This document shows, one piece after another, positions 1 through 11,651 of a stretch of DNA of 64,000 nt. Numbering within the stretch: position 1 is the first letter of the stretch; each line of letters opens with the position of its first letter. The translations under genes and the position numbers were made by a program. A model generated the notes under the pieces. The model saw nothing but the letters and a program-made list of their open reading frames with translations, was not told where the DNA came from and did no database searches. Source of the stretch: Umbilicaria muhlenbergii (lineage: Eukaryota > Ascomycota > Lecanoromycetes > Umbilicariales > Umbilicariaceae); NCBI GenBank assembly GCA_000611775.1, contig KK106982.1:5164391-5228390 (forward strand). Reading direction: 5' to 3'.

Positions 1-614
1 ATAATCAATAGTGCGGTAGCACTGTCCGCGCGTGTAGATGGGAGGATCAATAGGTAGATGACTTTATAATAATGTTCTATGCAGCTACTGGGATGATATG
101 CGAATGGCGTTTTCATTGACTAGTTTCATATCCTGATGACTTCTCTTCTACAAGGTGTTCTTGGCCACGATCAACGATCATCCGGTATGTGTTGGATATG
201 GATTCCCTCCATCTCAGAGGGGCAGTTGTCTACTGCCGGTTTTGCTCTTGCTAGCAGTTGCACGATACGATGAGACGAGTGGACTAAGGAATAGCAGGTG
301 GTTGGTGCTACGAATGTGAGCAGCTGCGAGCGGAACCTGATTAGTTTATGCCTCCGAAGTAGAGTGTACTAGGACCGCTTGTACTCGTAGAGGTAGATGT
401 ACCAGTAGATGTACCGGTACCTAAGACGCACATCATCAAGCTCTGAGGTCTTTAATGCGAACCCCCAGTACGCCCCAAAATCATGGCTATCTTTAGTTTA
501 GTGGCTTGTCCAAGCAGGCACAGCAGGCACAGCAGGCAACGACATTCGAGAAAGTAGGCGACCGGCCTAAGAAGATTTGTGCTCCGCAGTGCTCCGCCGC
601 CTCACTCTGCGTCG

Positions 615-688
615 CCCACGCCCATGCCCATGCCCACGCCCACGCCCACGCCCACGCCCACGCCCACGCCCACGCCCACGCCCACGCC
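615..688. repeat. (CCCACG)n hexanucleotide microsatellite
   Basis: About twelve head-to-tail copies of the six-base unit CCCACG, with two CCCATG variants near the left edge. Being a multiple of three, the array stays open in several frames on both strands and creates dipeptide-repeat open frames that should not be called genes. Confidence 0.9.
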
Positions 689-1140
689 TTGTTCCCGATC
701 ACAATGGAACCTGTCGCATCCCCAAGTCCGACCCGTCCCTTTCTACATCTACACGGTGTAGTTCATTCCTTCCCTCTGCCTGCAGGGGTGCGCGCATCTG
801 GCTTGCAAGATCAAGTCATCCTGTGAGACCGGAAAAGACTCGGCACAGCTGCCTACGCCCAGCGCCCACGCCCTGCGCCCCACTGCAAGGCCGTAGTACG
901 AAAGTGATCGCAATCGCTTTGCTTCGAGTCCTGACCTTGGTCCCCTCGTCCAGAGATTGTATCTCACGAGGCGGCGCTCGTGGGCAACAGTTGGGGACTT
1001 ATTGCTGCTCATTCCCGCTGCAGCCTACCAGAGTATTCGAATATCGTCTTGGCTATTCGACGACCCCCAGTAACTCGATACTTTGACATCCTCACACTAC
1101 ATTCCCGGGGCGAGTTCCAAGGGTGGAGCGGACCGTGCCG

Positions 1141-1148
1141 TATATAAT
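1141..1148 (+). promoter_or_regulatory. TATA-like element upstream of the zinc-finger gene
   Basis: The motif TATATAAT lies about 200 bases upstream of the chosen ATG at 1345. Position and sequence fit a core promoter TATA box. This is inference from motif and distance only. Confidence 0.3.
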
Positions 1149-1344
1149 GGCGCATGAATCCGGACAGAAGCCGACAGGGGGCCATCAGCGCCATAATAAT
1201 GTACCAGACTTTCCCTTCCAGTATGGCCTAGGTTATGACTGAAGACGCTGATATCAAGGTCTACAGCAGGCTAGATTTGATACTCAACAACCACTGAGAG
1301 CGGATCGGGAACCATTCGCACAACCTGGCCATAGTCAGAGGAAT

Positions 1345-4118
1345 ATGTGGGCTACCACTCAATCACCTATCGACCCGTCTCTGGATCTGTGCTATGCTAC
1401 GAACAGTTCTCTATCTCCCGCGTCTGACCTCCTGCGTTCGAACTCTGTTCGCCAAGTTAGAGGTGCACAGGCAAGAATACCTGGTCCCTCGGATTTTATC
1501 CATCGTTCAATGCCGAATCAATTGTTGGGACCTAGCGACCCCTTGATGAGGTTTTACAACGACCCAGGACCCTGGACTTCACAGCGTATTGAGGCTCCTG
1601 CTCCGGCACCAATGGGCTCCCGGAACCCACCCTGGGACGAGCACATGTCCCAACCAAACGGTCCCTTCCACCAGTACCGTGAGACCGCGAGATCTGAGGT
1701 GGAAAGCAGTGTTACCGGGCGTCAACTCTCTGATTCTGGATATTGCAGAAGTTATACTACCAAGTCCGTCCCCAGTGCGGACCAAGTAGATCAAAACCAG
1801 GAATGCCGAAGCGTGACCAGTCAGATTGGCTATATGCAGATGTATCCTGAGCATAGCTCTCGAGAGTACATGGCCGGCGAATCCCAGACCTCACAAACAC
1901 CCGCCTACGGGATCCAGGATGATCTTCCCGAACCCCAACCGTCGGCGCTTCAATCGTTGCGTTGCAATTGGGAGGGGTGTGGTATCACCTCTAAGAACCA
2001 ATCGGAACATAAGTGTGCTCATGTTGTATGCTCAAAAGGTGCTCATACTGACCTCCATGCTCCATTAGAAAACACCTCCTTCGCCATGAAAAGCCCTTCC
2101 GATGTGAAGTCCCAGATTGTACGAGGAATGAAGGCTTCAGTACAAAGAACGATCTTGACAGACATAGGAAGAGCAAACACAAGCTTGTCCCAACCAGCGG
2201 TACCGATAGAAGCTTTCGCTGCGCAGCACTCAATTGTCCCAAAAAGGAGAAAGTGTGGCCGCGCCTTGATAACTTCCGTCAACACTGCAAACGGATGCAT
2301 AGCGAAGAGGGCGTCGAGGACCTTGTCGTGCAGTCAGTGGTACCCTCGAATACAAATGGATACGTGCAGTATTGATGAGAGGGCAGGTCCGAGCTGGAGC
2401 CGGGATGCCTGTCAGGATCCAATGCCGGTGAAAGTGACTTTGGACAGGGCTCTGGACCATCAGAGGAAGACTCGAAACGCAGCGAACCAGAGTCGATGTG
2501 CTACACAAATCTGCAGGCGCTGCAGAAGCTACCAGTTATTCCGTCTCAGCAAGATGGCAAATTGTCGGAGCCTCCGGCTATTGAAAGCCCAAGAACTGGA
2601 GCCTCAAATGATCCTTTGAGTGCTGGAATCCGGATGGACTCGTCGGCTTTAACAGCACATTGTAGTCCTGAAGTCCAGGGTAGTCAGATTCTATGGCCAA
2701 TAGACAAAGCTCCTGGCTCTGGTATCAATCCTTTCCATGGGTGCGCTTCTGACCTGGAGCCCTCACTGGAAGTACCTCTGCCGCAGTCATTAGGCCATGG
2801 CGAGGTTGCCATACCAAGCATTTCTAACTCCATCTGGCAAAGGGAGCCGATACCTGACGCCCAAGGAACTGCTGCAGTTAAATCTGGAGGGGCGGTCCTC
2901 GCAACAAGAGCTGAACAATATTCAAAAGCCATTGAATCCAAGGTCGAGCAATGTGTGAACCGCACAGGGTCATGGGCCGATGTCCAAGAAGTCATCAAGA
3001 AAACCGTGTTGAGCCTCCTGAAAAGTGCACGTAAAGGTAGTGCTGCCGAGGATGTTCCACCGACGAATAGTGGGCTCAAAGCCAAGCTAGTCGCATGCGA
3101 CGAATGCCCCAAGACCGTACATCGGCATTGTGATCTCAGGTACTTACTTCTTACCACGATGTTCATGCGCCGCACTAACACATAAGGCCAGAAAGCACAA
3201 GAAACGGCATTCTCGACCCTATGGATGCACATATACCACATGTACTAAAGCATTTGGTAGCAAGAACGACTGGAAACGTCACGAGAACTCCCAGCACTAC
3301 CAGCTAGAGGCATGGCGGTGCCATGAGCACGACTCCTCGAGCAGGATCAGGCAGTGTGCGAGGATCTTCTACCGCCGGGAACCCTTCCAAAACCACCTCA
3401 AAGAACACCATGGTATCAGGGATGAAGAACATATCAAGGCACAGTCAAAGAGAGGACGTATCGGAAGGAATTGCCAGAGTGGATTTTGGTGTGGGTTCTG
3501 CAAGAAGATAGTCCCTTTGAAGACAAAAGGCTTGGATGCTTGGGACGAGAGGTTCAACCACATTGACGATTTACACTTCAAGAAGGGCGAGCGGATCGAT
3601 GATTGGTATCCCTTGGATAAAGATATCCCCAAAGGCCTACTGCGGAGTGAAAATGTGCTCGACAGCGGGACTCGTGCTTTGCTCTCTCCGGATGACGATG
3701 AGGGATCCAGTGAGGAGGACGAAGAGAAGGACCACGGTAACGATCGTGATGAGAACTCAACACCAGCCACCTCATCATCGTCACCTCCAGGCGACCCGAT
3801 GACTGGTACCACATATTCGCCTCGCTGTCCTCCACTACGACAACCCGCACGGGGGAAACACGCCGCCGACGATGAAGGGGCCGCCGGAGACGGGCGCAGT
3901 CCCAAAAAGCTAAAACACAGCGAGATGATCTTCTGCGTAAGTCCGATCCACAATTGCTCTTGTACTTTGGTCTGACCGCTCTCGTTCTGACTGTTCACTG
4001 ATTTGGGACGTATGGACAGTGCCAATGTGGTAATGGCCCTTACTACAAGAAAGGGCACCCTAGCTGTACACTTGGCTGCCAGCATCAACTCTGTGATAAT
4101 TGTCAGGTAGAACAATGA
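1345..4118 (+). CDS. C2H2 zinc-finger protein with cysteine-rich C-terminus, five exons
   Basis: My exon model is 1345-2012, 2069-2332, 2387-3139, 3192-3936 and 4020-4118. It totals 2529 bases (842 residues) and every phase matches. Introns 1 and 3 have good branch points (ACTGAC, CACTAAC) and intron 4 a GTAAGT donor. Splicing restores zinc-finger spacing that single frames break. The first finger (CNWEGC...HLLRH) spans intron 1, followed by FRCEVPDC...H...H and FRCAALNCP...H...H. After a long low-complexity middle, intron 3 falls inside another finger (CDECPKTVHRHCDLR|KHKKRH), followed by YGCTYTTC...H....H. Then come an acidic Ser/Glu/Asp stretch and a tail with the pattern CCQCG...C...C...C..C, a possible extra zinc-binding module. 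It is probably a nuclear nucleic-acid-binding or regulatory protein; targets are unknown. The start is the first ATG of the open frame, and an upstream exon cannot be excluded. Intron 2 (GTCAGT donor, 54 bases) is the least certain; it is needed to remove two adjacent TGA codons. Confidence 0.75.
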
Positions 4119-5103
4119 CGGGAGGAAGAGCCGGCGGAGTGGTTCTTCCGTGTTCAGGTGGACGTGGGTATGGCCGGCGCTGTTGGGGCAGGGGGGCTGG
4201 GGCTATGGATGAGCCTTTTCGTGGTTCACGGCGTTGGGGAACTGGGGAGGGTCCGGGGTTAACGTGTCATGATCGTGTGTGTATTAGTGTACTACAGTTG
4301 TTTTCATGTACTATCAACGCTAGACCTGGGACTAGGGACTATGTATGGCAGAGAGCAATCGATGTACTCTTTAACACCTGGCTATCCCCTAGTCTGTTCT
4401 AGTTCCGCTCCTTTATCAATAGCAGATCTGCGTACTTCCACACCACCCTGCCGCACTCGTATTTAAGCTCCGCTCCGCCCTTCTCGCCCTTCAAACAGGT
4501 ACCCAATCATTTGGCAACCTCAACCATTAGAGTTGGGGAGGGGGGCGATGCGGGGTGTTGTGTAGGTGTGTGTTTTTTTCCCCGGAGGGTTAATTTCGGC
4601 GAGAGAGTCGTTATTGAGGCTGCGGTCTGCGGAGGCGATGGCGAGGGCAGGGGCAATGGCGAAAATGACAATGGTTTGATGCAGTGACTGCTCGCTCGTC
4701 GAGTGGATGGAAAGATTCTCGAACAATGGGTATGAAGGTTCTCTAACGTTGGAGGAAGACGAAGTCTGGGATGCATCCTCTGCAACTAAGAGATATTCAT
4801 TCTTTCCTGGTTGTGCGTTCTCTCTTCCTTTCTCGAGGCGTTTCTTATGCGCTTGGTACATTTCGGACTGCCTTCAGTACTCCCCTTCATGCGCTGAAAC
4901 ATACTGTATCCGACAAACTGCGTGATGTCTCACAGTCTACTACCAGCGGCTGTATGTGCGACTATGTGCTTCGAAACGTGGGGCAACAGATCGTCTTTGC
5001 GCTTTTCCTCAGCAGAACCTCCAATCTATGCATAGCAGTGTCCTTCTCGCCTGCCATTCCTGCATTCGTGTACTGTCGTCCTTTTCATTGAATACTACTC
5101 ATT
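4119..5103. other. Intergenic region; possible small ORF on the minus strand
   Basis: No gene I recognise. A 113-codon minus-strand frame at 4520-4861 has some C-ending codons and a hydrophobic stretch (IVIFAIAPALAIA), but no start context, homology or splicing supports it, so I do not call it. Pyrimidine-rich runs before 5104 fit a fungal promoter for the downstream gene. Confidence 0.4.
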
Positions 5104-5756
5104 ATGAATCTCTTCTATTTCTTCCTAGCTCTATCTCAATGCGCCCTCCTCGTTCCCGCAGCCCCAACTCTCCTCACCACCACCCCTCCACCCTCCCTTT
5201 CCCCTCGCTCCCGCTACTGCGCCAACATCCCCGGCCGAGTCGCCGGCTCGTGAGTCCCGCCCAAACTAACCCTCCTCTTCACCCCCGGACTGACCCATCC
5301 CCCACCAGCTTCCCCACCAAACGCACCCGCACCCCCCTCCACCCCCGCGCCCCCGCCTACATCTACTGCGCCCGCGGCCACACCCGCACCTACGTCCTCC
5401 TCACCCTCTCCTCCATCCGCCCCATCCGCGAACCCCTCGTCTCAAACCTCATCACCGCCGCCATAGCCGAATGCACCGACGCGCTCAGACAGCTCGCCGT
5501 CGACGGGCCCATCATCAGCGGCATCTTCACCCAGGTCTACGAGGGCGTCGCCATGTGGGTGCGCAACAGCAATAACCACCAACTCACCTGGGGGGTGCTC
5601 GGGAACGCCTTGGCGGCTGTGGGGGACTTTTTCGAGGAGGAGGGCGGGTGGGGGACGGTGGAGTTTGCGATTTGGGATGGGGGGAATGAGGTGGCGACGG
5701 GGAGTATTGGGGTGGTGACGGTGGTGAGGGCGAGGAGGGGGGTGCGGGGTGCGTAG
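5104..5756 (+). CDS. Small secreted protein of unknown function, two exons
   Basis: Exons 5104-5249 and 5309-5756 give 594 bases (197 residues). The 59-base intron has a GTGAGT donor, an ACTGACC branch point and a CACCAG acceptor, and it joins the two frames exactly. The first ~20 residues (MNLFYFFLALSQCALLVPAA) have the form of a signal peptide. A Pro/Ser/Thr-rich stretch follows, then a compact domain with few cysteines (RYCAN, IYCARGH) and a C-terminal half reading GIFTQVYEGVAMWVR and WGVLGNALAAVGDFF, which resembles small fungal secreted proteins of unknown role. I chose ATG 5104 because only it yields a signal peptide in phase with the intron. The longer open frame starting at 4956 in the other phase reads through the intron and would lose the signal. 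Function is unknown; secretion is inferred. Confidence 0.6.
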
Positions 5757-7301
5757 GGAGTGTGGGATGTGGGGGGTGGGGAAGTGAGCTTCAGGTTGCT
5801 AGGAAGGGGAGGGGGAAAGGGGCTAGGGACATGGCGGGTGGGCTTTTGGGCTCGACGGAAGGCTGCACGAATTCAAGACAGCTGGTTGGTTCTGAGCGGA
5901 GTCTTGGGAAAGCGAGTAAACGGTGGTTGGTGATTTTAGGTGACGGGTCGAAGGTCTTGCGTTTTTTTTTAAGGGGCCGCTGTGGGCGTGGATGATTAGT
6001 GAGATGGCAGGAGGGATTGGGTTTGTGGAAACTCTGTACAAAGCCCGATGACGGCGCGGGAAGGCGGGTAATAACTGTGGAGTATCCCTTGAAGATGTCA
6101 AGACCCCTGATTACCCCCTTTCAGATTTTGTTACCGCGGAATACCACCACCCTCATAGACTTTTCCCCCGGATTCCTCAATATCGAACCCACCGACCCCT
6201 CCTTTTCAATCATGCCATTGCAGACGTCGCCGTTGTTACTCCAAAGAGGCTAAAAGGAAGTCTGCTAGCCCTCCTTGACAGCCACCATCACAGATTCGTT
6301 CTCCGGCAGGCCGCCCCTTCCACAGGCAGGGAGACCTCCTCAGAAGACAACCCAATCTGGCCCTGTAGTGAGTTCAGCAGCTGGGGTGATGGTATGAGTA
6401 GCAACAGGGATGCGACAGTAGGGATGGCAGCAACAACGCGGAGGGTTAGAGCGGTGCCTGTCGTAAGTCGACAAGATCGCCATCATGAAAAGAAGCAAGG
6501 AGCAAGAATCAAATCTCCGATGTAGGCTACAGATCATAGCCGCGGTTCAACATTTAAGCCTAAAGCATCTAGAGCAAAGTGGAGAATCAAGCTCTTAAAG
6601 GCATGGAAGAAAAGGGGAAGGGGTTGGTGCCCAGGGGATAACCGGCATGTTCAACCGGAAACGGGGTACTGAAGGGAAAAAAGAGTGTTCTGGGGAAGAG
6701 GCGGAGACCGATTTCAGCAGATAATAGCCGGTGAGGAAGATCAAAGAGTAGGGAGAGATATAGAGGGGAACGTCCTTCTGTACCATGTGGGAAGTCGTTT
6801 ATTTCATCATGAAGGCCCTTGCAGTGCAGCAGCCGAAAGAAAGATAGAATAGGTTATGAAAGCTCGAAATTTAACATAGGTTATGCGAGAATAAGGATTG
6901 AAATTGCAGGTATGTGATACCAATGAATGACATGTCGCCTGAGCCTTCTTCGACCCGGCCAACAGAACGTCGCGATATTGCGAGCTATCTTGATCATTAC
7001 CGGTAGGGAAAATAACCTTGAAGTTCAACAATGGAGACCAGCTTACGAACGAGGAAAAGGCTGCTTCCTTCAATGCCACCGACTGAGGTCGTTGAGTGCA
7101 TTTGATATCGCGAGGCGCTTTGATCTCACGTTGGCCATGTGCTAGAGACCTGGAGGTCTTCCATGCGGTTTATTCTTATGGCAATATTTCAACATGACTT
7201 CAAGTAAGCGGTCAAAGAAATCAGAACCTGCATGTCTGAAGATTTTGATCTCATTGTCACTCGCCTAATACTCCTCATCCGATGAATCTTCGTCATGAAT
7301 C
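5757..7301. other. Intergenic region between convergent genes
   Basis: About 1.5 kb between the 3' ends of the secreted-protein gene and the NLR. It holds only short frames without coding character (for example 5999-6253 +, 6807-7079 -). I see no RNA gene or repeat in it. Confidence 0.5.
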
Positions 7302-10300
7302 TTAGTATGGTGCTTCGATCTCCTCGAACTTATGGTCTGGATGAGTTTCGGTAGCAGAATAGTTGCATTTGAAGCAAAAATCGAAGCCTGGAGGCCGAGC
7401 ACAATCCAAGCATTTATAACGCGGACCGAAAATCTCCTGTTAGTTCATTAGAGTAGCTTAGAGGAAGCAGGTTTGAAACTATACTAACCATAGAGCAGCC
7501 ATCGCAAAGAACATTGGGGTGCCTCTTGAATTTCATCTCACTTTGAACATCGATGGGTGAATCACATTCAAAGGCCAAGGAAGATAGCAATCGAGTTGGC
7601 TGGTGAAAAACAGCGACGCCGTGAGGTGTCCAACCATCCGAGGTCTTGAGCTTCGGATCGGCGCCCGCACCTAGCAGACACCGAACAGTGAGACTCCATT
7701 GCTTTTCATCTTCTCGAGCAGGTTTCCGTTTGGCGGCCCAATGTAAAGGCGTCCAGCCATCCCTATCAGCACAGTTGACATCGATGTTTTCCTTTAACAG
7801 CCGATCATTTATGTCAGCTCGACCACTCGCTGCGGCATGGTGGAGACAATTGCGTCCTTGCTTATCCAAAGCCCCGGCGTCCAACCCAAGGTTCAAGAAC
7901 TTTTCAGTCGTCTGTATATCGCCGCTTCTGGAAGCCAGATGAAGGCAACTGCGTCCTTGCTTGTCCACCGCCCGTACGTTAAGCTTTAGGTCTAGTAACC
8001 TTTGGACCATCTCTGTGTCACCTTTAGCAGAAGCTAGGTGAAGCGTTGACTGCCCTTGAGGATCAGTTCTCGTAAGATCAGGGTCACAGCTTAGAAGAAG
8101 CTCCGCCACTTCATGGTAGTCACAGCGGACTGCCAGCTCCATGGCGGTTCCATGAACACCCTTAGAATTGACATCTGCCCCATTATCCAACAGCAGCTGC
8201 ACTATGTTGGCATCTCCTGCACTTGTAGCAGCTTGCAGAGCGTTGTCAAAGTATCCACCCTGAGTGTTGACATCTGCTCCCTTATTCAACAGCAGCTGCA
8301 CTAAGTTGGCATCTCCTGCACGTGCAGCAGCTTGCAGAGCGTTGCCATAGCGTCCACCCTGAGCATTGACATCTGCTCCCTTATCCAACAGCAGCTGCAC
8401 TAAGTTGACATCTCCTGCAAATACAGCAGCTTGCAGAGCGCTGCTATAGTCTCCACCCTGAGCATTGACATCTGCTCCCTTATCCAACAGCAGCTGCACT
8501 AAGTTGACATCTCCTGCAAATACAGCAGCTTGCAGAGCGCTGCTATAGTCTCCACCCTGAGCATTGACATCTGCTCCCTTATCCAACAGCAGCTGCACTA
8601 AGTTGACATCTCCTGCAAATACAGCAGCTTGCAGAGCGCTGCTATAGTCTCCACCCTGAGCATTGACATCTGCTCCCTTATCCAACAGCAGCTGCACTAA
8701 GTTGACATCTCCTGCAAATACAGCAGCTTGCAGAGCGCTGCTATAGTCTCCACCCTGAGCATTGACATCTGCTCCCTTATCCAACAGCAGCTGCACTAAG
8801 TTGACATCTCCTGCAAATACAGCAGCTTGCAGAGCGCTGCTATAGTCTCCACCCTGAGCATTGACATCTGCTCCCTTATCCAACAGCAGCTGCACTAAGT
8901 TGACATCTCCTGCAAATACAGCAGCTTGCAGAGCGTTGCCATAGCGTCCACCCTGAGCATTGACATCTGCTCCCTTATCCAACAGCAGCTGCACTAAGTT
9001 GGCATCTTTTGCAAATACAGCAGCTTGCAGAGCGCTGCTATAGTCTCCACCCTGAGCATTGACATCTGCTCCCTTATCTAACAGTAATTGCACTATTTCA
9101 ATATGTCTTCTGATGGCTGTAGCTTGTAGAGCACTGCCATATTTTCCAGCGCGAGCATTGACGTCCGCCCCGTTTTCTAGCAATCGGTTCGCCAATCCAA
9201 GCAAACCCTGTCCTGAGACATAATATAGCGGTGAATGAAATTGCGTTTTCTTTAGATTGGAAGTTGAGTATTGATCGTCAGGGTCATAGATTCGAATCCA
9301 GTTTTTGAAGCTATTGCTCTCGGAATCCAATAACTTAATGCCTAGGTCATCCACAACGGTTCTGTGTGAGTTGTCAGGAATCGCTTTATAATGTTCGAAC
9401 CAGAACCTTGCTGAATACCGGGCCAGCGGGAACGTCCGGAGTGTTTTCGATGTTAGAGAATATGGTTTGTCGAAGAACAAAAGGTATCGAAGACAGGATC
9501 TGCCAATGAAGCTGTGGGCGTCACTTTCTGAGAACGCGAACGAAGAGACAGGTCCGACTTGAGACCGAAATCTCGCCGATGTTAGGTATCTTTGCACTGA
9601 GGGATGTGCAAGTCTTAGTTCTTGACGCCCTTCGGGCTCAAAACGAGTACTGAACGTGATTACGACAAGACTAGAGCAGCTGTCTGAGATGAAACGTGGT
9701 TCGAGTAACCTGCTAGATATCTTGAATGGATGGTCAGGATCTATTACGGAGGCTTCTGCAACTTCTTCGAGAAGTAATGGACGTCGAGCAAATGCAAGCC
9801 ACTGTAGCGCAGCCTTGATCTTGGCAGCCGCGCTGCCCTGAGGCGTCCTGTCCCGATCGTAGATCTTGTTGAGGATTCGATCATAAGTCTCATTCAGATC
9901 GCGCGGAAGATCCTCCAGAGCGCTTCTCACATCATCTTCAGATAGACAACCACACAAGGAGTCAATTTGGCAAGAGGCCCAGCGAAACCTTCGTATGGAC
10001 GGTGGCGTCAGCGCAGTCCAGTTGTTCCATCAAAACAGGAACTGAAAAGAACATTGACTTACGATCCTTGAGCGCCATTGTGGAGTGTGGTTATGATCTC
10101 GTCCTTGATTGGATGGTTTCTCCATTTCCGTAGTTTGCCGTTTTCGGTGAGGCTTTCGCGGACATGCAGACCGATGTCGTGATCAACTAGGTCACTCTGG
10201 ATGCTGATGATCTCAGTGGCAATGTCCTGAAGAGCGTCATGAATTTTGTTCTGCTTCTGACTGGTGACGAGAATCTGCAGATTTCCTTGATTGTGGGTAT

Positions 10301-11651
10301 GCATGCAGTTTATTAGGTCCAAAAGCCCGTCCATTTCCTCGCATTCGTCGAGAGCATCTATGAAAATACGGGGTTTGTTAACTTGTGGTAGAATGGAAAG
10401 TAAGGTGTTGATGAGCGTCTGCTGCGGAATGAGACTTCCCGATTTGTAAGTTTCATACAGCTTTGAGACCGTCTCTGGGATCGCTGCCATCTTGCTACAC
10501 AACTGTCCTAAAATAGATCGCAGGAGATTTGAGACCGTTTGCTTTTCTCTATCGGTGATGTCAAAATAGTAGAACGCAAGTGGAATACCCTTGAAGGATG
10601 CAAGAGTATCTTCCACTACAGTCGAACTTTACAGCAGTCAGGTCAAGCTCTCACTTGCGTATTGCCGGAACATACCATAGAACAGTTTTGCCACAACCAG
10701 CTAGAATGGTCAGCTTACCATAAGGAATATGGCATTCAACGTACATGGTCCGTGAAGCCAGAGAAAGCTACTGCCACCATGTTTCCACGAGTCATATTCG
10801 GTCGAGTCCAAGAACCATTGTCCAGTGCACTTCATATGCTTGTCGATTGCGGCGACATGGTTGACGGACGCATCAGTTGACAGGAGCCAGTCTATTATTT
10901 CTTTATCTGTGGTAAAAGTTATAGATCATCGTTTGCGGAGAATTTCCGAGGACGATCAGGCGTACTTGCCTTTGAGTGCTGTCACTTTCACTTCCGTGGA
11001 TTGCGATATCTTACTAACGAAACTTAGTAATTACATGCAGGAATATTCAAATCACTCTGTGAACCCACTTGTGAGCTAAAAAGCGCAGACGTCAGTTCTG
11101 AGCCAGACTCTTACACACGAAGTTGTTGGCGTACCTTTTTGGACATGCGCTGTTTCCAATATCTGACCTCTGCAGCCAATGAGCGAAGATAGGACGTGAA
11201 GGGCACTTAGACACCATTACGCTTGGTCTATATTCAAGGCTTCTATAAGGCGATCTTTCCATTCCACAATTATCCGAAGCTGTTTTTCAATTCCTTTGCG
11301 CTTGAGCGGCCACTGCGCACGAGCTACAGTCCTTTCGAAGCCACTGTCGGGAGCAGGCCCTGGCTGAAGAAATTCCAAGTCCGCCTGACACTTGTATAAC
11401 GGACCATTCTTGGCTTGAAGCAACACGAGCGTAGGCCAATGAGTCAGAGATTGGCCAGATGCTTCCGCATGTTGTGCCAAATCCCTTAACTTGACCAGGG
11501 TATCTTTGAGCTTCCCTATCTCTTCCGCAACCCTGTCCATGTCTTCTTTGGCGTTCCTCACCGCTCGACCATATTGATAGACACGAGTGATGGCTTTTTG
11601 TGAGATCTGGATTACAGCGATGATACTGGCAGCGAGGCCGATTTCCGCCAT
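7302..11651 (-). CDS. NLR-type STAND protein: HeLo-like N-terminus, NACHT, ankyrin repeats, ZZ finger
   Basis: My model, read on the minus strand, has exons 11651-11221, 11013-10970, 10906-10745, 10700-10676, 10626-10063, 9988-7489 and 7436-7302. It totals 3861 bases (1286 residues) with all phases consistent. The N-terminus (MAEIGLAASIIAVIQISQKA...) matches the helical fungal N-terminal domain of STAND proteins. Walker A, GPSGCGKT (~211-218), is assembled across a 44-base intron, and Walker B is RIFIDALDE (~307). The linker FRWASCQ is followed by about a dozen ankyrin repeats (~665-1219), several nearly identical. A final 52-base intron leads to a ZZ-type zinc finger (CDGCSM...YKCLDC...FDFCFKC...H..H). 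The intron at 10907-10969 is GC-AG. The 207-base intron at 11014-11220 is the simplest phase-correct join, but extra small exons there are possible. The likely role is non-self or xenogeneic recognition with oligomerisation-triggered cell death; that role is inferred from the family. Confidence 0.85.
8359..9060 (-). repeat. 99-base tandem repeats encoding near-identical ankyrin repeats
   Basis: The unit is exactly 99 bases (33 codons). The landmark GTTGACATCT recurs at 8404, 8503, 8602, 8701, 8800 and 8899. Each unit encodes the core VQLLLDKGADVNAQGG followed by a short variable turn (DYSS or RYGN) and LQAA. Copies are almost base-for-base identical, whereas the flanking ankyrin repeats have diverged, so the array has recently expanded or been homogenised. 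Confidence 0.95.

Larger units (their letters stand above)
1..1344. other. Intergenic region upstream of the zinc-finger gene
   Basis: No coding sequence I can support. Positions about 389-421 hold short imperfect repeats of a GTAGATGTACC-like motif. A hexanucleotide array lies at 615-688 and a TATA-like motif at 1141. The open frames over the array are products of the repeat (alternating Ala-His, Ala-Trp or Pro-Thr) and are not credible genes. Confidence 0.5.

Noticed and set aside
506-1086. Several overlapping open frames on both strands across the hexanucleotide array
   Set aside because: They exist only because a six-base repeat stays open in all frames; flanking parts have no coding character or splice logic.
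4520-4861. 113-codon minus-strand open frame with a hydrophobic segment
   Set aside because: No signal, homology or intron evidence; low-complexity C-terminal part.
8359-9060. CRISPR-like regular repeat array
   Set aside because: The 99-base period is coding and matches the 33-residue ankyrin repeat; there are no spacers, and the organism is a fungus.
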